Shown: in pieces, positions 26,522-34,265 of the stretch
How the letters are laid out: each line of letters starts with the position of its first letter
Position numbering within the stretch: position 1 is the stretch's first letter
DNA from: Neolewinella maritima
Lineage (GTDB): Bacteria > Bacteroidota > Bacteroidia > Chitinophagales > Saprospiraceae
NCBI RefSeq assembly: GCF_923081025.1
Contig: NZ_CAKLPZ010000001.1
Coordinates: 1,054,001 to 1,118,000 of the forward strand
Reading direction: 5' to 3'
Length of the DNA stretch: 64,000 nucleotides
The notes under the pieces: generated by a model
Told to the model about the DNA's origin: nothing
Database searches by the model: none
The model's input: only the letters and a program-made list of their open reading frames with translations
Translations under genes and position numbers: made by a program

Positions 26522-27103
26522 CTACTTACCTACCACCACTTTGGCGTGGCGAATGATGCGGCCGTTGAGGGTGTATCCGCGTTCGATGGTGTCCACTACT
26601 TTGCCCGCCATGTCGGGGGAGGGGATCTCGGTGACCGCCTCGTACAGGTCGGCGTTGAAGTCCTTTCCGGTGCTGTCCATGGCTTTGAGCCCCTGGGAGG
26701 ATAGGGCCGCTAGCAACTTCTTCTGGACCAGTCCGATCCCGTTGTTCCATATTTCGGCCGTGGCTTCATCCTCGGTGGCGAGCTGGGCGGCCCGGTCGAA
26801 ATCGTCCAGTACGGGTAGCAGGGCCTTCATGGTCTTGCTGCCGGCGGTATCCATCATTTCGAGCCGCTCGCGCTGGGTCCGCCGCTTGTAGTTGTCAAAC
26901 TCGGCATACAGGCGCAGGTAGCGGTCTTCCTTTTCCTGGAGGCGCTGCTGCAGCTCCTCCATATCAACGGTATCGGGCAGCTCCTGCTGCAGATCACCGT
27001 CGGTCTTCAGGTCCTGTTCGAGTACCTGGTCCTCGGGGGCGGCATCGCTATGGTTCAGCATCTCATCGTCGACGATGGGTTGTTCGGGGTTCTTCTTGCT
27101 CAT
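26522..27103 (-). CDS. grpE: Nucleotide exchange factor GrpE
   Basis: 193 aa from the ATG at 27103 (MSKKNPEQP); an open frame extends 16 codons further up but includes the promoter. Acidic N-terminal tail, long coiled-coil ([28 protein letters not shown]), then the beta-wing domain ending in the family signature [20 protein letters not shown]. GrpE releases ADP from DnaK. First gene of the grpE-dnaJ-gldH unit. Confidence 0.95.
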   Translation of the reverse strand: MSKKNPEQPIVDDEMLNHSDAAPEDQVLEQDLKTDGDLQQELPDTVDMEELQQRLQEKEDRYLRLYAEFDNYKRRTQRERLEMMDTAGSKTMKALLPVLDDFDRAAQLATEDEATAEIWNNGIGLVQKKLLAALSSQGLKAMDSTGKDFNADLYEAVTEIPSPDMAGKVVDTIERGYTLNGRIIRHAKVVVGK

Positions 27104-27136
27104 CTTCAAAAATCGTTTTAGCACGCCATTGGGGGG

Positions 27137-27144
27137 CAAATGTA
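27137..27144 (-). promoter_or_regulatory. -7 box before grpE
   Basis: TACATTTG on the minus strand fits TAnnTTTG and lies 33 bp before the grpE ATG at 27103. It supports 27103 as the start, because the longer frame would begin within the transcribed leader edge. Confidence 0.5.
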
Positions 27145-27247
27145 GGACCAAGGCGACGGTGCGGAAACTTTGTCAGGTCAGGCCGGCACGGCCTGCACGA
27201 TGTGGCGCATTTGATCCCCCGCTAGCCCGCATTCATCGAAAAACGGC

Positions 27248-27265
27248 GCACCCGCGGCCCCGCCC
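27248..27265 (+). repeat. 18-bp GC-rich motif, copy 3
   Basis: GCACCCGCGGCCCCGCCC, ending 4 bp before a TATATTTG box and so placed where a promoter's upstream element would lie. Confidence 0.65.
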
Positions 27266-27269
27266 GTCT

Positions 27270-27277
27270 TATATTTG
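27270..27277 (+). promoter_or_regulatory. -7 box before the LolA-like gene
   Basis: TATATTTG, full match to TAnnTTTG, 20 bp before the ATG. There is no TTG at -33; that position is taken by the 18-bp motif. Confidence 0.5.
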
Positions 27278-27297
27278 ACGACACAACAATCCACCCT

Positions 27298-28023
27298 ATG
27301 AAACGATTGACTACCCTCTTCACGCTCCTCTTCATGAGTGTTGCCCTGCTGGCGCAGGATGCGGTCACGCCCAGCCCCCGCGAGATCGGCGACGCCTACA
27401 TCGAAATGATCGGCGGCAAAGACGCCTGGCTAGCCGTCAAAGCCACCACCATGCAGGGCACGGCCGGGATGGGCGGCATGGAGTTCCCCATGACCATCAC
27501 CACCGCCGAGGGAGACAAAATGCGCCTCAGCCTAGACATCCAGGGTAGCCCCATGACGCAGACCTACGACGGCACCACGGGCTACATCCTCTTTCCCATG
27601 CAGGGCATCACCGAGCCCAAGCAGATGAGCGAGGAGGAGGCCGCCGATCTGGCCAATAGCCCCTTCCTGAGCGAGTTTATTGACAGCGAAGCGCGTGGCT
27701 TCACCCTCACGGCCGTCGAAGGCAAGGAGATCGAGGGCACCCCCACCTACGGCGTGAAGGTCACCAACGACGAGGGCTACGACCGTACCTACTACTTCGA
27801 CACCGAGACCATGGTACCCATCATGGCCGAGCAGGTCAGTCAGGGCGGCCAGATGAAGGGCATGATCGTAGAGAGCTACATGAGTGACTACCAGGAAGTG
27901 GAGGACCTCATGATACCCATGTACATGGAGCAAAAGGCGAACGGACAGACCCTCATGCAGATGACCTTCACCGAGGTGAAGATCAATCCCGAGGTACAGG
28001 ACAGCATGTTCATCCTGAAGTAA
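27298..28023 (+). CDS. LolA-like periplasmic protein
   Basis: 241 aa with a signal peptide (MKRLTTLFTLLFMSVALLAQ). The mature part is rich in beta strands with paired Met residues (GTAGMGGMEFPMTI, TYYFDTETMVPIMAEQ, MQMTFTEVKINPEVQDSMF), the half-barrel pattern of outer-membrane lipoprotein-sorting (LolA/LolB-like) proteins. The DSMFILK end is typical of Bacteroidetes members. Ligand unknown. A -7 box and one copy of the 18-bp motif lie just upstream. Confidence 0.7.
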   Translation: MKRLTTLFTLLFMSVALLAQDAVTPSPREIGDAYIEMIGGKDAWLAVKATTMQGTAGMGGMEFPMTITTAEGDKMRLSLDIQGSPMTQTYDGTTGYILFPMQGITEPKQMSEEEAADLANSPFLSEFIDSEARGFTLTAVEGKEIEGTPTYGVKVTNDEGYDRTYYFDTETMVPIMAEQVSQGGQMKGMIVESYMSDYQEVEDLMIPMYMEQKANGQTLMQMTFTEVKINPEVQDSMFILK

Positions 28024-28058
28024 GCCGCCACCATACACGTACACTCATCTATTTTTTA

Positions 28059-28076
28059 GGGCGGGGTCGCAGGTGC
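28059..28076 (-). repeat. 18-bp GC-rich motif, copy 4
   Basis: Reverse complement of GCACCTGCGACCCCGCCC, between the LolA-like gene and the BNR-repeat gene, pointing back toward the first. Confidence 0.65.
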
Positions 28077-28126
28077 AGGATTTATCCGGTATGGCGACCC
28101 CGCTCCTCACGTTAGCGCATCCCACT

Positions 28127-30322
28127 ATGCAACGTTTTTGTTCCCTCCTCGCGGCACTGGCCGTGACCTTTGGCCTGTCCGCTCAGGACTTCACCACCAG
28201 CACGTCCATGTTCGGTGACCTGCGCGCCCGCCAGATCGGCCCGGCTGCCATGAGCGGACGGGTAAGCTGCCTGGTCGTCCACCCAGACGATGCCAATACG
28301 GTCTACGTAGGCGCCGGTGGCGGCGGCATCTGGAAAACGACCGACGGTGGGAATACCGTGACACCGATATTCGACGACTACAGTCAGAGTATCGGTGCAC
28401 TAGCTCTTGCGCCCAGCGATCCGAAGGTGGTCTATGCAGGTACCGGGGAGGCCTGGGTGCGTAATAGTGTCAGCGTGGGAACGGGCGTGTACCGCAGCAG
28501 CGATGGGGGGCGGCGCTGGCAGTCCGTCGGATTAGACAGCACGGAGCGCATCAGCGGCATCGTCGTGCACCCCGAAAATCCCGACGTCGCCTACGTAGCA
28601 GCCATGGGACCGCTCTGGAGCGATGGAACCCAGCGCGGCGTGTTCAAGACTACTGACGGGGGAGCGAGCTGGACCAAGGTGCTCTACCTGGACCAGAGCA
28701 CGGGGGCCGCCAGTATCAGCCTCGATCCGCAGCAACCGGACGTGCTCTTCGTAGCGATGTGGAGTCATCGGCGCACGCCCTATAGCTTCGACTCGGGCTA
28801 TAAGGGTACCTCCGGACTATACCGTACGCAGGACGGCGGAGCGAACTGGGACAAACTCACTGAGGGGCTACCCCAGGAGACGCTGGGCCGTATCGGGGTA
28901 GCCGTGGCGCCCAGCAATAGCGAGGTCGTCTACGCTACCATAGAAACGGGCACGAAGGAAACCAAGGGCATGTACCGCAGTGCCGACGGCGGCGATACCT
29001 GGAAACTGGTGGACCGCAGCTTCAACAACCAGATCCGCCCCTTTTACTTTGCCAGTTTGACCGTAGATCCCTCCAACGACAGCATCGTAGCCAAGTGCGG
29101 CCTGACCGGCATCATCACGGAGACCGCCGGTGAGCTCTGGCGGGATATGCCGGGCCACGTGCACTCCGACTTCCACGATATCTGGATCGACCCCACCGAC
29201 GGTAAGCACATCCTGGTGGGCACTGACGGCGGCGTGTACGAAAGCACCGACCGCGGCTATACCTTCCGCATGTGGAATAACCTGCCGCTCAGTCAGTTCT
29301 ACCACGTGAGCGTCGATAACGCGGAGCCCTACCGCGTCTACGGCGGACTACAGGATAATGGCAGCTGGTACGGTCCCAGCCAGAGCTCCGGCGGTATCAC
29401 CAACAGCGACTGGACCGTCACCCTCGGCGGCGACGGATTCTACAGCTTCCGCCATCCCGCCAAACCCCATATCGTATTCAGCGAGTACCAGGGCGGTACA
29501 TTCAGACGCTGGGACGAGCGCACGGGCCAGTCCAAGACCATCACCCCCTACCGCACCGCCGACACCGACGAGCTGCGCTACAACTGGAACGCCCCCATCC
29601 ACCTCAGTCAGGATGGCGAGCGGCTGTACTTCGCCAGTCAGTACCTGTACCGCTCCAGTGATGACGGTGACAGCTGGGAACGCATCAGTCCCGACCTGAC
29701 CACCAACGACAGCAGCTACCAGAAGCAGTATATCAGTGGTGGACTGAGTATCGATAACTCCGGTGCCGAGAACTACACGACGATCTACAGCGTCGCGGAA
29801 AGCCCCCTGGATGATGCTATCGTCTGGGTAGGCACCGACGACGGCAACCTGCAACTCACCCGGGACGGCGGGGCCAGCTGGACCCTGGTCAACCCCAGCG
29901 ATCCGGAGCTGCCCGCCGGTGCCTGGGTCACCTTTGTGGAGCCCAGTCCGCACGACCCCCTCTCGGCGCTGGTCACCTTCGATGCCCACCGGACGGGCGA
30001 CCAGACCCCCTACCTCTACCGGACGGACGATGGCGGCCAGCAGTGGACGCGTCTCACGGATGAATCGCTCTCAGGCTATGCCCTCAGTGTACGTCAGGAT
30101 CTGGTGAACCCCGACCTACTCTTTCTCGGTACGGAGTTCGGACTGTACATCAGCCTGGACGGCGGCGCTAGCTGGGCACCGTTTCGCAATAACGTGCCCC
30201 CGGTCGGGATCCGCGATATGGTGATTCACCCCCGCGACGGGGACCTGGTGATGGCCACCCACGGCCGTGGCGTGATCATCCTGGATGACTTGGAGGCCCT
30301 CCGGCAACTTACCCCGATCTGA
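28127..30322 (+). CDS. Secreted BNR/sortilin-type repeat protein, N-terminal portion
   Basis: 731 aa from the ATG at 28127, which begins the signal peptide MQRFCSLLAALAVTFGLSAQ. It is made of BNR/Asp-box repeats (VFKTTDGGASW, YRTQDGGANW, YRSADGGDTW, LYRTDDGGQQW, ISLDGGASW), which fold as one or two beta-propellers, as in the VPS10/sortilin-like and glycosidase-like proteins of Bacteroidetes. In relatives known to me a C-terminal region follows in the same protein. Here the frame stops at TGA 30320-30322 and the next gene starts at 30322 in the -1 frame. One extra C in the run 30312-30315 would join them (LTPDLMGNG). Confidence 0.75.
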   Translation: MQRFCSLLAALAVTFGLSAQDFTTSTSMFGDLRARQIGPAAMSGRVSCLVVHPDDANTVYVGAGGGGIWKTTDGGNTVTPIFDDYSQSIGALALAPSDPKVVYAGTGEAWVRNSVSVGTGVYRSSDGGRRWQSVGLDSTERISGIVVHPENPDVAYVAAMGPLWSDGTQRGVFKTTDGGASWTKVLYLDQSTGAASISLDPQQPDVLFVAMWSHRRTPYSFDSGYKGTSGLYRTQDGGANWDKLTEGLPQETLGRIGVAVAPSNSEVVYATIETGTKETKGMYRSADGGDTWKLVDRSFNNQIRPFYFASLTVDPSNDSIVAKCGLTGIITETAGELWRDMPGHVHSDFHDIWIDPTDGKHILVGTDGGVYESTDRGYTFRMWNNLPLSQFYHVSVDNAEPYRVYGGLQDNGSWYGPSQSSGGITNSDWTVTLGGDGFYSFRHPAKPHIVFSEYQGGTFRRWDERTGQSKTITPYRTADTDELRYNWNAPIHLSQDGERLYFASQYLYRSSDDGDSWERISPDLTTNDSSYQKQYISGGLSIDNSGAENYTTIYSVAESPLDDAIVWVGTDDGNLQLTRDGGASWTLVNPSDPELPAGAWVTFVEPSPHDPLSALVTFDAHRTGDQTPYLYRTDDGGQQWTRLTDESLSGYALSVRQDLVNPDLLFLGTEFGLYISLDGGASWAPFRNNVPPVGIRDMVIHPRDGDLVMATHGRGVIILDDLEALRQLTPI

Positions 30323-31170
30323 TGGGCAACGGGATCACCTTTTTACAAACCGATACGACCTACTTCTATGACGGCCTGAGCGGCGGGACGGGTCGGCTAG
30401 GCGGCAGCGGCCACTTCGTGGGGCAGAACCCCAGTAACGACGCGCGTATTCTGTACTACGCCGACAAGCGGCACACCTTCGGCAAGATGTACGTGGAGAT
30501 TTACCGCGACACCCAGCTGATCCGTACGCTGCAGGCGGGTAAGAGTGCGGGCCTCAATGCCGTATCGTTACCCATCACTACGGAAAAACCCAAGTCGCCG
30601 CCCACTGACAACAGGATGGCTCGCTGGGGTGCACGTACGGGCCCAAGCCTGGAAGCCGGCACCTATCGGGTCAAGTTGATTAAGGGAAAGAATACCTACG
30701 AGACGGCCTTCACGCTGGCCCCGCGGCCGGGTAGCCCGTATTCCCTGGCCGACCGCAACAGTCATCGCGAACTGCTGCTGCAGCTGTACGACGATACCGA
30801 ACAGGTCGCCTACCTACACGCCGTACTGGAGCACGTAGCCGAGCAGGCCGATACATCCGGTCATACCGCGCTGACCGAGCAGGCCCGACAGCTTCAATCG
30901 CAGCTTGTGTTCCTGGGCGGAGACGGCTACGTGAATGAAGGCGAGCAACTCGGGGAATCAGTGACTAGTCTGTACGGTAACGTAGCGGGCTTCCCCGGCC
31001 AACCCTCTGACAGTCAGGTTGCGGAGGCCCGGCGGTTGCGTGGAGAGATCGCCGCATTGCAGGAGGAAGTAGATGCACTGCTCGCCGAGGTCCGGCGCCT
31101 GAACGAAGGGGTAGCGGAAGAGCAGCAGATCACCTATCCGGACAAAGCCAGCTTCCTCGCTACGGAGTAA
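30322..31170 (+). CDS. C-terminal portion of the BNR-repeat protein, in a separate frame
   Basis: 282 aa from an ATG that overlaps the upstream stop codon by one base (TGATG). It has no signal peptide. The first part is a beta-rich domain (YVEIYRDTQLIRTLQAGKSAGLNAVSLPI) and the C-terminal third is a coiled coil (ARRLRGEIAALQEEVDALLAEVRRL). This is the tail expected after the propeller repeats of the upstream gene, so the two are read as one interrupted gene. Stop-start coupling, -1 slippage on the C run or a sequencing error could all explain the break. Confidence 0.6.
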   Translation: MGNGITFLQTDTTYFYDGLSGGTGRLGGSGHFVGQNPSNDARILYYADKRHTFGKMYVEIYRDTQLIRTLQAGKSAGLNAVSLPITTEKPKSPPTDNRMARWGARTGPSLEAGTYRVKLIKGKNTYETAFTLAPRPGSPYSLADRNSHRELLLQLYDDTEQVAYLHAVLEHVAEQADTSGHTALTEQARQLQSQLVFLGGDGYVNEGEQLGESVTSLYGNVAGFPGQPSDSQVAEARRLRGEIAALQEEVDALLAEVRRLNEGVAEEQQITYPDKASFLATE

Positions 31171-31183
31171 GGGCGAGCGAACG

Positions 31184-31218
31184 AGCGCAGCGGCGAACAC
31201 CGGTGGCACCGCTGCGCT
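31184..31218 (+). terminator. Rho-independent terminator-like hairpin
   Basis: AGCGCAGCGG (31184-31193) pairs with CCGCTGCGCT (31209-31218), 10-bp perfect stem followed by TTTAT, 14 bp after the upstream stop. Confidence 0.55.
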
Positions 31219-31243
31219 TTATCAGTCAGCCCGATCATCCCCT

Positions 31244-31735
31244 ATGCATACCCCCGACCACCCCATTCTTACCGAAAAGCAACGCAGTATTCCCCAGCTC
31301 CGCTGGGTCGATACCTTCAGCCGGGTGTTGGATACCAAATTCCGTATCCCCGGTACCGGCGTGCGCTTCGGGCTGGATTTCATTCTCGGTCTGGTCCCCG
31401 GTGCGGGGGATATCCTGTCACTGGGTATGTCGGGCACGCTGGTTGCGACGATGGCCAAGAACGGTGCCAGCCCACTGCTGGTAGCGCGCATGATGGTCAA
31501 CGTGATCCTGGATGCCTTCGTCGGCTCGATCCCCGTGCTGGGCAACATTTTCGACCTGGTGTACAAGGCTAACTACCGCAACGCCGAGCTGATGCGGGAG
31601 TACTATGAGGAAGGCAAGCACACCGGCAGCGTCTGGCCGGTCGTGCTGGCCGTGATTGGCTCGATCCTGCTGATGATGATCCTGTTGGTCTACGTGACGG
31701 TGCAGATCTTCCAGTTCCTTATCGGTCTGCTCTGA
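31244..31735 (+). CDS. DUF4112 membrane protein
   Basis: 163 aa of the DUF4112 family. The signature is the PGTGVRFGLDFILGLVPGAGDIL segment (about 45-67), then an amphipathic region VARMMVNVILDAFVGSIPVLGNIFDLVYKAN and a C-terminal membrane helix (about 130-158). Role unknown. It converges with cmk and overlaps its 3' end by 17 bp. Confidence 0.85.
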   Translation: MHTPDHPILTEKQRSIPQLRWVDTFSRVLDTKFRIPGTGVRFGLDFILGLVPGAGDILSLGMSGTLVATMAKNGASPLLVARMMVNVILDAFVGSIPVLGNIFDLVYKANYRNAELMREYYEEGKHTGSVWPVVLAVIGSILLMMILLVYVTVQIFQFLIGLL

Positions 31736-32396
31736 GGTCGGCTACCAGGGCGGCGCCGCGATCTACGAGTTCGTCCAGTCCGAGGTCGGTGTTGTCGAGG
31801 AGGATGGCATCGTCTGCCTGCCGTAGGGGGCTATCGTCCCGGTGGCTATCGATGTAGTCGCGTTCCTCCAGGTTGGCGGCTACGTCCACCCGCTGTACTT
31901 CCCGGCCCGCTCCGCGCAGTTCCCGCAGGCGGCGGTCGACCCGGGTATCCAGATCGGCGGTGACGAACAGCTTGAGGTCTGCATCGGGGAACACCACCGT
32001 GCCGATGTCGCGACCATCGAGAATGACGCCGCCGTCCTTGCCCATTTGCCGTTGCTGCTCCACCATGGCCCGCCGTACGATGGACAGTGCGGCGACGGGG
32101 GAGACCAGCTTACTTACTGCCAGTCCGCGAATCTCGGACTCGACGTCCTCGCCGTTGAGCAGCACGTGATTGTCGGAGGGGCGGAAGGTGATGCGGAGGG
32201 ATTGCATGGCACCGGCGACCGCGCCCTCGTCGTCAAGATCTACGTTCTGGCGCTGGAGGTGTAGGGTGACGGCACGGTACATGGCGCCGGTATCGATGTA
32301 GCTGTAGCCCAGCCGCTTGGCCAGGGCACGGGCTAGGGTAGACTTCCCGCAGGCGGAGTAGCCGTCGATGGCAATGGTGAGGGGCTTGTTAAACAC
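31719..32396 (-). CDS. cmk: Cytidylate kinase
   Basis: About 225 aa. The P-loop is in IDGYSACGKSTLARALAKRLGY, with DTGAMYRAVTLHLQ, LDGRDIGTVVFPDADLKLF and the RLRELRGAG Arg-rich lid. It phosphorylates CMP and dCMP. The start is taken as GTG at 32396 (VFNKPLTIAID); the frame is open to 32444, but that part encodes no homologous residues and is made of an ACGGAG-type repeat and the arm of a terminator. It overlaps the convergent DUF4112 gene by 17 bp. Confidence 0.9.
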   Translation of the reverse strand: MFNKPLTIAIDGYSACGKSTLARALAKRLGYSYIDTGAMYRAVTLHLQRQNVDLDDEGAVAGAMQSLRITFRPSDNHVLLNGEDVESEIRGLAVSKLVSPVAALSIVRRAMVEQQRQMGKDGGVILDGRDIGTVVFPDADLKLFVTADLDTRVDRRLRELRGAGREVQRVDVAANLEERDYIDSHRDDSPLRQADDAILLDNTDLGLDELVDRGAALVADLRADR

Positions 32397-32432
32397 GGAA
32401 TACACGGAGTTTACTTCACGGAGGACGGGGCA
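32393..32432. repeat. ACGGA-type degenerate repeat fragment
   Basis: AACACGGAATACACGGAGTT followed by TACTTCACGGAGG: three spaced ACGGA words, of the same style as the inverted repeats around the GxxExxY gene at 39.6-40.2 kb. It touches the start of cmk. Confidence 0.5.
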
Positions 32433-32440
32433 TGATACGA

Positions 32441-32473
32441 ACAAAGCCGGTAAGGGTTACCTACCGGCTTTGT
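32441..32473 (-). terminator. Terminator-like hairpin after the DUF2795 gene
   Basis: ACAAAGCCGGTA (32441-32452) and TACCGGCTTTGT (32462-32473) form a perfect 12-bp stem with a 9-nt loop, 23 bp past the DUF2795 stop (32497) on the minus strand. No long T run follows. Confidence 0.55.
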
Positions 32474-32496
32474 GCACTAGTGACCGCCTGGGGGGG

Positions 32497-32718
32497 CTAG
32501 TATTCGTCCTCGTTGAAGAGGAAGTCGTCTTTGCGGGGATAATCGGGCCAGATATCGTCGATGGCCTCGTAGGTCTCGCCCTCGTCCTCCATGGCCTGGA
32601 GGTTCTCGATCACTTCCAGGGGGCTACCGGAGCGGATGGCAAAGTCGATGAGTTCATCACGGGTGGCGGGCCAGGGAGCGTCCTCTAGGTGAGAAGCGAG
32701 TTCGAGCGTCCAGTACAT
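32497..32718 (-). CDS. DUF2795 domain protein
   Basis: A 73-aa acidic protein that is nearly all one DUF2795-type domain: MYWTLELASHLEDAPWPATRDELIDFAIRSG with the helical repeats and the C-terminal DDIWPDYPRKDDFLFNEDEY. This short form is strongly conserved across Bacteroidetes, but its function is not known to me. It stands alone, with a terminator hairpin downstream. Confidence 0.8.
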   Translation of the reverse strand: MYWTLELASHLEDAPWPATRDELIDFAIRSGSPLEVIENLQAMEDEGETYEAIDDIWPDYPRKDDFLFNEDEY

Positions 32719-32853
32719 ACGGGTAGAAGTTTAAGTACCTAAAAAAGCCGCGAGGTAGTGAATTGTTCCCCGTGTTTCAGGCCGCAAATGTAGCAATTGG
32801 CGCTAACTGTACCGAATAGTAAATTTACCGGGGTATAGAAAGCTGATAATCAG

Positions 32854-34050
32854 CTAGTTGTAGGTTCCAATGACGGTAAAAGATTTATCTTCATAGCCGG
32901 GGGGAACCTGTCCGATCCGGCTGCTATTGCGCGGACCGGTGGGATCGCAGAACACGTAGCGCTGCCCCTTGTAGTGGAACGAATCACCCTCCATATCGGA
33001 GCCGACGGCTACCGTCAGGTGATCCTCGTAAGCGATGACGGCCATGGGCAAGTCGAGCAGGTCACGCACCAGGGCGAAGAAGAGCGCCGAGCGATCCTCG
33101 CAGTCGGAGTAGCTGTACCCGAACAGCTCTTCGGGTACCATCGGCTTGGAGCGGCCGAAGTACTCGTTGTCTTCCTTGTAGGCGAAGGCCGAGCGGGTGA
33201 AGCTGGCCAAAAGCTCCAGCTGCTGCTGGGTATCCATACCCTGCATGTAGCCACTGAGCTGGGGCAGCAAGCTCTCGGTGAGGATGGGCGACAGCGGGGT
33301 CTCCAGGTAGCAGTACTCGTGGATGAAGGGGTAGTCGGACATGATGTCGACCATCGTCTGATCGAAGGTGACCTGTAGCTGCTGCCGTACGCCGTGAAAG
33401 GTGAACTCGAGGTCTTTGGCCACGGGCTGCTCGGCCAGGGTAGGCCAGCTCTGGAGCTGAAAGCCGAAGGACTTGCCCCGGGGATTGGGGTGGTCGTTGA
33501 AGATATATAGCCGCTGGCGGCCCTCGCAGCTTCCGCCCAGGCAGCTGAGGTTGGCGTAGGGGCGACCATCGGTCTCGATGATGGGTACCTCGAAGAGCTC
33601 CTGGGTGGTGTACACGTTGATGAATACCTCCTCGCCCCGGAAGGTCAGGCGGGCGTCGAAGCCACTATCAACTAATAGTTTGTAGAGCGTGATCCGCTGG
33701 GCATTGACGGACTCGCCGCGGTAGACCGCCTCGACGGTGGATTTGGCCAGTTTGTAGAACAGGAAGTCGTTGAGGCGGTAGTGTGCCTTGGCGGCCAGCA
33801 GGTGGTTCAGGAGGACCTGGGTGGGGCGGCGCTCGAGCTGATTGTAGGTCGCGCGGATGGAGGCATTGGTCAGCGCCTTGGGGTCTTCGATCAGCATGCC
33901 CGGGTCGTAGGTCAGGTCGACCGCCTGGGTGTAGAAGGGGATGGAGAAGCGCTGGTACGCATCGGGATTGCCGAGGTTGGTCAGGTTCGTATTGGCAAAG
34001 GCCAGTACGCAGGTAAGAAGGATGACCAGCCGGGCGGCAATACGTTTCAT
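32854..34050 (-). CDS. Secreted transglutaminase-like protein
   Basis: 398 aa with a signal peptide (MKRIAARLVILLTCVLAFANT). The C-terminal third has a possible transglutaminase-type triad in the right order: Cys in YSYSDCEDRSALFFALVRDLL, His in YEDHLTVAVGS and Asp in YVFCDPTGP. Such folds in bacteria are mostly proteases or protein-modifying enzymes. The N-terminal two thirds are unrecognised, beta-rich and likely periplasmic. No co-directional neighbour is close; the region upstream to the ABC-F gene (34051-34265) contains no gene. Confidence 0.6.
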   Translation of the reverse strand: MKRIAARLVILLTCVLAFANTNLTNLGNPDAYQRFSIPFYTQAVDLTYDPGMLIEDPKALTNASIRATYNQLERRPTQVLLNHLLAAKAHYRLNDFLFYKLAKSTVEAVYRGESVNAQRITLYKLLVDSGFDARLTFRGEEVFINVYTTQELFEVPIIETDGRPYANLSCLGGSCEGRQRLYIFNDHPNPRGKSFGFQLQSWPTLAEQPVAKDLEFTFHGVRQQLQVTFDQTMVDIMSDYPFIHEYCYLETPLSPILTESLLPQLSGYMQGMDTQQQLELLASFTRSAFAYKEDNEYFGRSKPMVPEELFGYSYSDCEDRSALFFALVRDLLDLPMAVIAYEDHLTVAVGSDMEGDSFHYKGQRYVFCDPTGPRNSSRIGQVPPGYEDKSFTVIGTYN

Positions 34051-34265
34051 TCGGGGCTTAGCTTCAGGAAGATTACGAACGGCGGGGCGGTGGAATTACT
34101 CGCCCTCGCTTCTTCGTAATATACGTTTGCCACAAGTGAAAAGTATAAGCAGAGGCGGGGATTTAGGAATAAATTAAGTCGGTTACCCGTACCGACAGAA
34201 TATTCGGTGGTGGGCGGAGGAAACGGTCCGCAATCCGACGTCCCGTAGGGAGTTCGTAGACCGGC

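Noticed and set aside
32397-32444. N-terminal extension of cmk
   Set aside because: It encodes a repeat fragment and one arm of a terminator hairpin; the kinase fold starts right after the GTG at 32396.
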